Assembly: GCA_030726195.1 (NCBI GenBank)
Contig: JANREF010000202.1
Coordinates: 1 to 6,053, forward strand
Direction of reading: 5' to 3'
Source: Burkholderiaceae bacterium
Lineage (GTDB): Bacteria; Pseudomonadota; Gammaproteobacteria; Burkholderiales; Burkholderiaceae_C
Length of the DNA stretch: 6,053 bases
Shown here piece by piece: positions 1-5,922 of the stretch. A program made the position numbers and the translations under genes. Below the pieces are notes generated by a model. That model saw nothing but the letters and a program-made list of their open reading frames with translations. It was not told the DNA's origin and made no database searches. How positions within the stretch are numbered: the first letter of the stretch is position 1; each line of letters opens with the position of its first letter.

Positions 1-779
1 TAGGGGCCTTGGGCGCGCCCACACTGGGCGACGACGTGGTCATTGTGGGGCGCACCGTACCTGTGCCGCCCAAAGCCTTGCCGTTAGACCTCAACATTGA
101 TTTGTCGCTGGGTGAGGGCTTCAAAGTCTCAGGCTTTGGCCTGACCACGGGCCTGCGCGGCAATGTGCTCATCAGCGGCCCCGATGCCAACAATCAACCC
201 ATACTCCATGGTGAGGTGAACACGGTGGAGGCACGCTACAAAGCCTATGGACAAGACTTGCAGGTGCAGCGCGGGCGCTTGGTGTTTGCGGGTCGCCCCG
301 ACGCGCCGGTGCTGGATATTCTGGCGGTACGCGCACTCACAGAGCCACAAGTGGGCGTGCAAGTGCAAGGCCCACTGCGCGCCCCCAACGTCACCCTGTA
401 CGCCAGCGTGCCCATGGCCGATAGCGAGAAGCTCAGTTGGCTGCTGTTGGGCCACCCCAGCGCACGCGCAGGCTCGGAAGCCGCCTTGATACAAAACGCT
501 GTACTGGCATTGGCGGGTAACACCAACACATTGATCGCCGGACTAGATGAGCTGAGCATTGAAGGCGAAACCCGACTCTCAGATGGCACCACACGTGCGG
601 CTCAGCTCACTGTTGGCAAGCAACTTGGCGAAAGGCTGTACACCACCTACACGCGCTCTGTGGCCAGTTTGCAAGGCTTGTTATCGGTGTACCTCAAGCT
701 CAGCAACAGCTTGGCGCTGCGTGCACAAGCAGGCGAATCCAACAACATCGATTTGGTTTGGAGCCGCGCCTACGACTAG
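1..779 (+). CDS. tamB: TamB, translocation and assembly module protein, C-terminal part (5' partial)
   Basis: The reading frame is open from the left edge (first full codon at position 3) to TAG at 777-779, giving 258 visible residues; the start lies outside the window. TamB is a very long periplasm-spanning protein anchored in the inner membrane. With the BamA-like protein TamA it helps insert some outer-membrane proteins, and related AsmA-like proteins move phospholipid to the outer membrane. The visible part fits the conserved TamB C-terminal domain (DUF490): beta-strand-rich sequence with the typical run GEVNTVEARYKAYGQDLQV and RGRLVFAG, then PVLDILAVR, a helical ALIQNAVLALAG stretch, and the terminal block VGKQLGERLYTTYTRS, LKLSNSLALRAQAGESNNIDL and VWSR. 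Ending in strands after this block is normal, so the 3' end looks intact. A tamA gene is expected upstream, but this is inference. No terminator with a T tract follows; only a weak 4-bp GCCA/TGGC hairpin lies at 780-792. Confidence 0.88.
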   Translation, partial: GALGAPTLGDDVVIVGRTVPVPPKALPLDLNIDLSLGEGFKVSGFGLTTGLRGNVLISGPDANNQPILHGEVNTVEARYKAYGQDLQVQRGRLVFAGRPDAPVLDILAVRALTEPQVGVQVQGPLRAPNVTLYASVPMADSEKLSWLLLGHPSARAGSEAALIQNAVLALAGNTNTLIAGLDELSIEGETRLSDGTTRAAQLTVGKQLGERLYTTYTRSVASLQGLLSVYLKLSNSLALRAQAGESNNIDLVWSRAYD

Positions 780-848
780 GCCAGGGCTTGGCACCAGACG
801 TGATCGAACACCAACCACGACATACCGGTACAAGCCCCTATTTGCAAG

Positions 849-871
849 GTCCGCCTTCGTTAGCACAGTCG
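849..871 (+). repeat. Intergenic direct repeat, copy A (upstream of the pilB-like gene)
   Basis: This 23-nt segment matches 5102-5124 at 20 of 23 positions in the same orientation. The shared core, beginning at 853, reads GCCTTyGTTwGCACAGTCG and is preceded by GTC plus one mismatched base. It ends 4 nt before the ATG of the ATPase gene and contains the TAG stop (861-863) that closes that frame upstream. Both copies are in non-coding gaps immediately upstream of a gene. The function is unknown. A shared regulatory or leader element is possible, but neither copy contains a clear sigma-70 promoter. Confidence 0.55.
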
Positions 872-875
872 GGGC

Positions 876-2192
876 ATGGCCCACCCTAGCGCACCAACGC
901 ATACCAGCGCCGCACACGCGTGGCAGCAACTGCTGGGTGTAGCCATGGCCCAGCGGGCCTCCGATATTCATCTCGAGCCGCATGACAACGGGCTGACCGC
1001 GCGCCTGCGCATTGACGGCGTATTGGTGTGCGCTACCACCTTGGGCTGCGCTCCCATAGACGCAACACTCAAAGACTCTGTGCGCTCGTACATCAAGATC
1101 AGCGCGTCCATGGACATCGCGCAGCAGCGCCTGCCCCAAGACGGGCACTGGCTTACCAGCCCCAACGGCACCGACACACAAGACTGCCGCATTGCCAGTA
1201 TCCCTACCGCAAGCGGTGAAAAACTGGTCATTCGCCTCCTGGCCAACAACAGCGCATGCGCGCCTTTGTCCACATTGGGCTACGACGCCACAGAGCTGCA
1301 CATGCTACAGCGCAGTCTGCGCGCACCACACGGCTTGATACTCATGACTGGCCCCACAGGCTGCGGCAAAACCACCAGCATCTACAGCGCGCTGCAAACC
1401 CTGGACTTGGCCCACATCAATGTGTGCACCATTGAAGACCCCGTCGAGCTCCTGCTGCCAGGTGTGAACCAAGTGCAAGTCAACGAGGCTGCAGGCTTGA
1501 CCTTCACCTGCGCACTGCGGGCCTTGCTGCGTCAAGACCCGGACGTGATCGTGGTGGGCGAAATCCGCGATGCCGTGAGTGCCCAGATGGCCGTGCAGGC
1601 CGCTCAAACAGGTCATTTGGTGATCTCCACCTTACATGCCAACAGCGCCGCGCAAGCCATGGCACGCCTGCTACACATGAACATTGCGCCAGTGGACGTG
1701 AGCGCCAACGTACAACTCATCACTGCGCAGCGGCTGCTGCGCTTGCTGTGCCCAGCTTGCAAAACACCACAGCCGCCAACCGCGTTGCAAGCACAAGCAT
1801 TTGCCCAATGCGGTATCGACGTGCCCGCCGTCATCTACGACGTGCCCAAGACCAGCGCCTGTGCACCGCCTTGCACACACTGCGTCAACGGCTACAGAGG
1901 CCGCAGCGGTATTTTTGAGATGCTCACACCAGCAGCATCAGCCACACCAACCAACCCAGCACACATCAACGACCCATCCGACTTAGGCAACAGCAGCTGC
2001 AGGCGTGACCTGCGCCACAGCGCCTTGCTGCGCATCAGCCAAGGCGACACCAGCTGGGAAGAGGCCACGCGACACGTGGTGCTGGACGCGGCTGGGCCGC
2101 CTGACGGTGACACCCCGTCTCATACATGGCCTGACGCATCGCCATCTGATCATGCAGCACCCAACGCACACCCACCCACACGGCAAGCCTAG
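876..2192 (+). CDS. pilB: Short PilB/GspE-family type IV pilus assembly ATPase lacking the N-terminal domain
   Basis: A 438-residue hexameric secretion ATPase predicted to power pilin polymerisation at the cytoplasmic face of the PilC platform. The N2-like domain starts at once (RASDIHLEP, residues 27-35) and has RLPQDG at 85-90 and SGEKLVIRLL at 113-122. The C-terminal ATPase domain has Walker A GPTGCGKTT (159-167), Asp box TIEDPVE (185-191), Walker B DPDVIVVGEIRD (221-232) with Glu229, His box TGHLVISTLHAN (245-256), and a zinc tetracysteine C292/C295/C333/C336 followed by GYRGRSGIFEML. Usual PilB is about 570 residues; the N-terminal docking domain is missing here. ATG 876 is firm because an in-frame TAG lies at 861-863 and no other start fits. 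Residues 351-378 and the tail 405-438 are low-complexity Pro/Thr/Ala/His sequence. The GGGG just before the ATG is too close to be a good ribosome site. The gene overlaps pilC by 41 nt. Family membership is certain. The exact role (PilB proper, or a ComGA/GspE-like paralogue) is less sure, although pilC and pilD alongside favour PilB. Confidence 0.88.
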   Translation: MAHPSAPTHTSAAHAWQQLLGVAMAQRASDIHLEPHDNGLTARLRIDGVLVCATTLGCAPIDATLKDSVRSYIKISASMDIAQQRLPQDGHWLTSPNGTDTQDCRIASIPTASGEKLVIRLLANNSACAPLSTLGYDATELHMLQRSLRAPHGLILMTGPTGCGKTTSIYSALQTLDLAHINVCTIEDPVELLLPGVNQVQVNEAAGLTFTCALRALLRQDPDVIVVGEIRDAVSAQMAVQAAQTGHLVISTLHANSAAQAMARLLHMNIAPVDVSANVQLITAQRLLRLLCPACKTPQPPTALQAQAFAQCGIDVPAVIYDVPKTSACAPPCTHCVNGYRGRSGIFEMLTPAASATPTNPAHINDPSDLGNSSCRRDLRHSALLRISQGDTSWEEATRHVVLDAAGPPDGDTPSHTWPDASPSDHAAPNAHPPTRQA

Positions 2193-3474
2193 GCCGGCTC
2201 GCGAGCAGACACCACGCCTGTGGCACTGGCAGGCCCATGATGCCTCGGGCCATGTGCACTCAGGTGAGCTCATGGCAGCCGACGCCGGTGCTGCCAAACT
2301 CGCCCTACAACGCCAAGGCTTTTATTCCGCCACCCTGCGCACCAAAGCCTTGTCGGTGTCGGCACCGCATGGTGATCGGCAAGGCATCGCCAACACCAGC
2401 GCGGTCGGCCATGTGCGGCTCAGTTCCAAGCAGGTGTTGTGGCTGACCCAGCAGGTTGCGTTTTTATGCAAAGCCGGACTGCCCTTGCTCGAGGCATTGA
2501 CGCTGCTGCAGCAACAGGCCTTGGCCAAACCTCTAGCCCATGTGGTGCAGCAACTGGTGCAGGGTTTGAGTGCTGGCGTGTCGTTGGCAGACGCCTTTGC
2601 AGAACAGCCGCACAATTTCTCCAGGGCTTATGTGGGCAGCTTACAAGCGGCAAGCGGCAGCGGTTTGTTGGGTGAGGTGTTTGATAGCTTGTCCGCACAA
2701 CTGCAGTTCAAGGCCGACATGCAGGCCCAATTGCGCAGCGCACTGAGCTACCCACTGCTGTTGGTGGGCTTCAGCATGGTGATTGTGGTGGGCCTGCTGC
2801 TGTTTGTTGTGCCCACGTTTGAGCTGCAGTTTGCCAACCAAGGTTTGACGCTGCCCTGGCCCACGCGCTTTTTACTGAACGCCTCGCACGCGCTGGGCGA
2901 CTATGCAGGCTACGCAGGTACTGCGATGGCGCTGGCGGCGCTTGCGCTGCGCCGGTGGATACAGACCAACCGCACCCACCCCAGCGCGCGTTATTTGGCA
3001 TGGCAGCTGCGCGTACACCATTGGCCACTGACGCTGCCCGTGTTGGGCCCTTGGTTGTGGCGCATGGCTGCGGCGCAGTGGGCCTACACCTGCGCGCAGC
3101 TGCTGGGCACAGGTCTGCCACTGCTCAGTGCCCTAACCCATGCGCAGCAAGCCCAGCCCAACGTCTACGTAGCGGCACAACTGGGCCACGTGCAACACCA
3201 TATTGAGCAAGGCCACAGCCTAAGCCAAGCCTTAACCGAGACAACACTGTTTGACGCCAACCTGTGGGCGGTCTGCGCTGTAGGTGAGGCCACCGGCGAC
3301 ATGGGGCGCGCGCTGGCTCATGTCGCCACCATGCTGCAAACCCAGTGCAGTCAACAACTCAAACTGTTCACCAGTTTGCTAGAACCTGTTGCCGTGGTGG
3401 TGGTGGGAGGCCTCATCGGTGCTATCGTCTTGGCCATGTATTGGCCTATTTTTGAACTCGGACGTACCGTATGA
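2152..3474 (+). CDS. pilC: PilC, type IV pilus inner-membrane platform protein
   Basis: A 440-residue polytopic membrane protein of the GspF/PilC family, the platform on which the assembly ATPase acts. It begins with the usual N-terminal motif (LWHWQAHDASGHVHSGEL, residues 23-40, then QRQGFYSATLRTKA). The first T2SSF domain spans about 93-218 (LTQQVAFLCKAGLPLLEAL), and a membrane segment at about 198-222 contains LSYPLLL and VVPTF before the GLTLPWPTRFLL loop. A second membrane segment is at about 252-268, the second T2SSF domain covers about 303-425 (LLGTGLPLLSAL, VGEATGDMGRAL), and a last membrane segment ends in AMYWPIFELG. Family members are about 400-410 residues; the extra length is a basic, His/Pro-rich leader (1-21). 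ATG 2152 is chosen as the only ATG just before the conserved start. It lies inside the end of the ATPase gene and has no Shine-Dalgarno sequence, so translational coupling is likely. GTG 2107 is an in-frame alternative. The frame is open from 2005, but that upstream part resembles nothing in the family. Confidence 0.93.
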   Translation: MQHPTHTHPHGKPRPAREQTPRLWHWQAHDASGHVHSGELMAADAGAAKLALQRQGFYSATLRTKALSVSAPHGDRQGIANTSAVGHVRLSSKQVLWLTQQVAFLCKAGLPLLEALTLLQQQALAKPLAHVVQQLVQGLSAGVSLADAFAEQPHNFSRAYVGSLQAASGSGLLGEVFDSLSAQLQFKADMQAQLRSALSYPLLLVGFSMVIVVGLLLFVVPTFELQFANQGLTLPWPTRFLLNASHALGDYAGYAGTAMALAALALRRWIQTNRTHPSARYLAWQLRVHHWPLTLPVLGPWLWRMAAAQWAYTCAQLLGTGLPLLSALTHAQQAQPNVYVAAQLGHVQHHIEQGHSLSQALTETTLFDANLWAVCAVGEATGDMGRALAHVATMLQTQCSQQLKLFTSLLEPVAVVVVGGLIGAIVLAMYWPIFELGRTV

Positions 3475-4376
3475 CACCACACTGGCTGCTCGCATTGCCC
3501 AACGAGGCCTACGCCTGGGTCGGGCTCATGGCTGTGGTGGGGCTGTGCGTGGGCAGTTTTGTAACCGTGGTCAGCACCCGATTGCCCAAGCGCTTGCTGG
3601 CACAAGCCAGCGGGCAAGCCCCAGCCACTCAGCCCTTGCGCTCGCACTGCCCGCACTGCCAGCAGCAGCTGCGCTGGACGGATTTGGTGCCGGTTGTGAG
3701 CTGGTTGATGCTGCGTGCCCGGTGCCGCCATTGTGAGCACCCCATTGCGGCGCGCTACCCGGCAACAGAGCTGCTCACGGCGACTTGGTTTGCCTGGTGC
3801 GCCTTGGTGTACGTGTCGCCCAGCGTGTACGGCGGCGCATCGGCCATGCTAGACGCACAGGCCAGCGCGCTGTTGTGGGCTCTTTGGGGTGCCATGCTGC
3901 TGTGCTGTCTGATCATTGATCAACACTATTTTTTGCTGCCAGACGTGATCACTTACCCGCTGCTTGCAATAGGTGTACTCGCCAGTGCGCTGGGGCTGAC
4001 AGCGGTGGATCTCAACGCCTCGCTACTCGGCGCCGTCAGCGCATGGCTGGGCCTGTGGTTGGTGGCATTGGGCTACCGCCTTGCAGCCCATCAAGACGGC
4101 ATGGGGCAAGGCGATATGAAACTGTTCGCCGCCATTGGCGCGTGGCTGGGCCTTGCGGCCTTGCCTTGGGTCTTGCTCGGTGCATCACTGTCTGCCACGC
4201 TGGTCGCACTGCTGCTGCGCTGGCGTCAAACGCGTCACAACAGCGCCGCAAGCGGTGGCGTGGACACCCACACACGCGAACTATTGGCCATAGACGAGCG
4301 AGCCATTGCATTTGGCCCCTACTTGGTGGTGAGTGCCGTGGGCTATCAGGTGTGGCTCATGAGTGCGGCGCTTTGA
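3471..4376 (+). CDS. pilD: PilD, prepilin leader peptidase / N-methyltransferase
   Basis: A 301-residue integral membrane aspartic peptidase that cleaves the leader of type IV prepilins and methylates the new N-terminal residue. The methyltransferase half has GSFVTVVSTRLP (28-39) and the zinc-binding cysteines C60/C63 and C85/C88 in the usual setting, SHCPHC then DLVPVVSWL then RCRHC and IAARYPATE. This marks the bifunctional type rather than the cysteine-less one. The peptidase half has the two expected catalytic aspartates: D150 in IIDQHYFLLPD and D215 in the GxGD-type motif GQGDMKLFAAIGAWLG. FGPYL (281-285) is the usual C-terminal motif. About seven to eight hydrophobic segments are visible, and length is close to the family norm of about 290. 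The start is the ATG of an ATGA overlap with the pilC stop, which implies translational coupling. No pilin substrate gene lies in the window. Confidence 0.95.
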   Translation: MTPHWLLALPNEAYAWVGLMAVVGLCVGSFVTVVSTRLPKRLLAQASGQAPATQPLRSHCPHCQQQLRWTDLVPVVSWLMLRARCRHCEHPIAARYPATELLTATWFAWCALVYVSPSVYGGASAMLDAQASALLWALWGAMLLCCLIIDQHYFLLPDVITYPLLAIGVLASALGLTAVDLNASLLGAVSAWLGLWLVALGYRLAAHQDGMGQGDMKLFAAIGAWLGLAALPWVLLGASLSATLVALLLRWRQTRHNSAASGGVDTHTRELLAIDERAIAFGPYLVVSAVGYQVWLMSAAL

Positions 4377-4407
4377 ACCACGCTGGCCAATACATCACAA
4401 TGACACC

Positions 4408-5073
4408 ATGAGCACCCACGCCATCGACACGCCACAAGCTGCCACGCCTGTTTTGTCGTTACGTCCGCGCCAGCTGTGGGGCCTGACGGGCGGCATTGGC
4501 AGCGGCAAGTCCACCGTGGCGGCCATGCTGCGCGACTTGGGTGCTGTTGTGGTGGATGCCGACGCCCTATCCAAAAGCTTGACCGAGGCCGGTGGTGCGG
4601 CCATGCCGCAGATCGCTGCGCAGTTTGGTCGCGACATGTTGCAAGCAGACGGTGCGCTCAACCGCGCGCGCATGCGCGAATTGGTGTTCCGGGACGCTGA
4701 CGCCAAAACAAGGCTGCAACAGGTGTTGCACCCGCTCATACAAGCGGCCATGGCCAGCGCGGTGGAGCGGGCGTTTGCCAACCCCAACGTCACGCATGTG
4801 GTGTGTGACATACCGTTGTTGGTCGAGTCTGCGCACTGGCGGGCGGGCCTATCAAGCATATGGGTGGTGGACTGCGACGAGGCCACGCAGGTTGAACGCG
4901 TGGTGTCCAGAAGCCAACTCACGCCCGATCAAGTCAAGGCCATCATGGCCAACCAAGCCACGCGCGCACAGCGCAATGCAGCGGCCGATGTATTGGTGTA
5001 CAACCAAGGTATCGGTTTGGATAAGCTGCGCCAACAGGTCGGTGCCGCAGCAGCCCAACTGGGGCTATCATAG
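4408..5073 (+). CDS. coaE: Dephospho-CoA kinase
   Basis: A 221-residue cytoplasmic kinase that phosphorylates the 3'-hydroxyl of dephospho-CoA with ATP, the last step of coenzyme A synthesis. It shows the P-loop GGIGSGKST (28-36) preceded by LWGLT, the substrate-site VDADALS (49-55), HPLI (108-111), CDIPLLVES (133-141), and the lid/adenine-binding region RVVSRSQLTPDQVKAIMANQ (164-183), followed by ATRAQRNAAADVLVYNQG. All family motifs are intact; E. coli CoaE has 206 residues. The extra length is a 20-residue leader before the first strand. ATG 4408 is the nearest ATG; the frame is open back to GTG 4363, inside pilD, and TTG 4453 is a later alternative. No Shine-Dalgarno sequence is visible. 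It starts 31 nt after pilD, in the widely conserved pilD-coaE neighbourhood. A weak promoter-like pair at 4373-4401 would place the transcript start on or near the ATG (see findings). Confidence 0.95.
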   Translation: MSTHAIDTPQAATPVLSLRPRQLWGLTGGIGSGKSTVAAMLRDLGAVVVDADALSKSLTEAGGAAMPQIAAQFGRDMLQADGALNRARMRELVFRDADAKTRLQQVLHPLIQAAMASAVERAFANPNVTHVVCDIPLLVESAHWRAGLSSIWVVDCDEATQVERVVSRSQLTPDQVKAIMANQATRAQRNAAADVLVYNQGIGLDKLRQQVGAAAAQLGLS

Positions 5074-5092
5074 GCAGCAGTAGTGAAAGAGT

Positions 5093-5115
5093 GGCCGCTG
5101 CGTCGGCCTTTGTTT
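5093..5115 (+). terminator. Probable Rho-independent terminator after coaE
   Basis: A perfect 5-bp stem, GGCCG (5093-5097) with CGGCC (5104-5108), encloses a 6-nt loop and runs straight into TTTGTTT (5109-5115). An A-rich GAAAGA just before the stem could pair partly with the T tract. It lies 19 nt after the coaE stop and 31 nt before the zapD start. The stem is short and the T tract is interrupted by one G, so termination may be partial. It also overlaps the first part of repeat copy B. Confidence 0.5.
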
Positions 5116-5124
5116 GCACAGTCG
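5102..5124 (+). repeat. Intergenic direct repeat, copy B (upstream of zapD)
   Basis: This is the second copy of the 23-nt element at 849-871, with 20 of 23 identical positions in the same orientation relative to the downstream gene. It starts inside the loop and 3' arm of the putative coaE terminator, includes its T tract, and ends 22 nt before the zapD GTG. Copy A has no matching hairpin, so the similarity is not explained by the terminator alone. A perfect palindrome CCAACGTTGG (5130-5139) follows shortly after. Confidence 0.55.
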
Positions 5125-5146
5125 TTTTACCAACGTTGGCCATTTT

Positions 5147-5902
5147 GTGATCGTTTACGAATATCCATTTAGTGAAAGAATTCGAACCTACTTGCGTGTG
5201 GAACGCTTGTTGGACCGACTGTTGGAGTTGCAAGACAAGGACGGCACCACCGACCACCACTTTGCACTGCAAACCATGTTTGAACTCATGGATATCACCT
5301 CGCGCGCGGACGTACGCGGTGATTTGCTCAAAGACCTAGACAAGCAAAAAGCCACGCTAGGCGCTTACCAAGACAACCCCAACATCGATCAAGGCATGCT
5401 CAAGAGCTTGCTGGGGCAAATCAACACCTGCCACCAACAGCTCTCGGCCATGCCTGGCAAACCCGGGCAGGCACTGAACGACTCGGAGTGGCTGGTCGCC
5501 CTGCGAGGCCGCATGGGCATACCCGCTGGCACTTGTGAGTTCGACTTGCCCGGCTACCACGACTGGTTGCACATGGCGACCCACAAACGCCAAAGCCAAC
5601 TGCACGAATGGTCGGCCAGCTTCATGCCGCTGCAAAAAGCCATGCAGCTGATCTTGCAACTGCTGCGCGACAACTCCACCCCCAAAACTGTGACGGCGCC
5701 TGCAGGCAGTTACCAGCAAACCTTGTCTCAAGGACGCAGCTTCCATCTGATGCGCATAGAGCTGCCACTGAGCAGCCACTTGATTCCAGAAATCAGTGGC
5801 AACCGCTTGCTCATCGCCGTGCGGTTCATGAAGGCTGACGAGCAGCGCCGTTTGCACCCCGTCAAAGAGGACGTCAACTTTGTCATCAGCTTGTGTAGCT
5901 GA
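5147..5902 (+). CDS. zapD: ZapD, cell division protein (FtsZ-ring cross-linker)
   Basis: A 251-residue cytoplasmic protein of the ZapD (YacF) family, which binds FtsZ and bundles its filaments at mid-cell. Motifs match the family throughout: YEYPFSERIRTYLRVERLL (4-22), an N-terminal helical region with FELMDITSRADVRGDLLKDL (45-64), then SLLGQINTCHQQLSAM, the conserved GIPAGTCEFDLPGYHDWLH (124-142), and PEISGNRLLIAVRFM (214-228) near the end. E. coli ZapD has 247 residues, so length is normal. GTG 5147 is chosen because it places the conserved YEYPF four residues from the N-terminus, as in its relatives; TTG 5114 would add 11 residues, falls in the repeat and terminator T tract, and lacks support. 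No Shine-Dalgarno sequence is visible. A likely terminator separates it from coaE, and yacG follows after 20 nt, so zapD-yacG may be one transcript. Confidence 0.93.
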   Translation: MIVYEYPFSERIRTYLRVERLLDRLLELQDKDGTTDHHFALQTMFELMDITSRADVRGDLLKDLDKQKATLGAYQDNPNIDQGMLKSLLGQINTCHQQLSAMPGKPGQALNDSEWLVALRGRMGIPAGTCEFDLPGYHDWLHMATHKRQSQLHEWSASFMPLQKAMQLILQLLRDNSTPKTVTAPAGSYQQTLSQGRSFHLMRIELPLSSHLIPEISGNRLLIAVRFMKADEQRRLHPVKEDVNFVISLCS

Positions 5903-5922
5903 ACCTTGCCCTTATTGCCGCC

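Noticed and set aside
788..806. Sigma-54 promoter upstream of the ATPase gene (TTGGCACC)
   Set aside because: The -24-like GG is present, but the required GC ten bases further on is absent (GA at 802-803), so the -12 element fails.
823..830. Palindrome TACCGGTA in the tamB-pilB gap
   Set aside because: Eight bases only, with no extension, partner site or promoter around it; expected by chance.
681..1301. 206-codon open frame on the - strand across the tamB-pilB gap
   Set aside because: Most of it is antisense to the clear ATPase and TamB genes, and its product is low-complexity with no recognisable domain. Long antisense frames are common in GC-rich coding DNA.
2005..2151. PilC beginning 49 codons further upstream
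   Set aside because: The added residues overlap the conserved C-terminal end of the ATPase in another frame and match nothing in PilC; ATG 2152 already gives a PilC slightly longer than usual.
4395..4922. 175-codon open frame on the - strand opposite coaE
   Set aside because: It is the mirror of intact CoaE codons, with a Ser/Ala/Met-rich product lacking motifs. The sense gene explains the openness.
5114..5146. TTG 5114 as the zapD start
   Set aside because: It adds 11 residues not seen in the family and lies in the terminator T tract; GTG 5147 gives the typical YEYPF N-terminus.
5357..5857. 166-codon open frame on the - strand opposite zapD
   Set aside because: It lies entirely inside a strongly supported zapD gene and resembles no known family.
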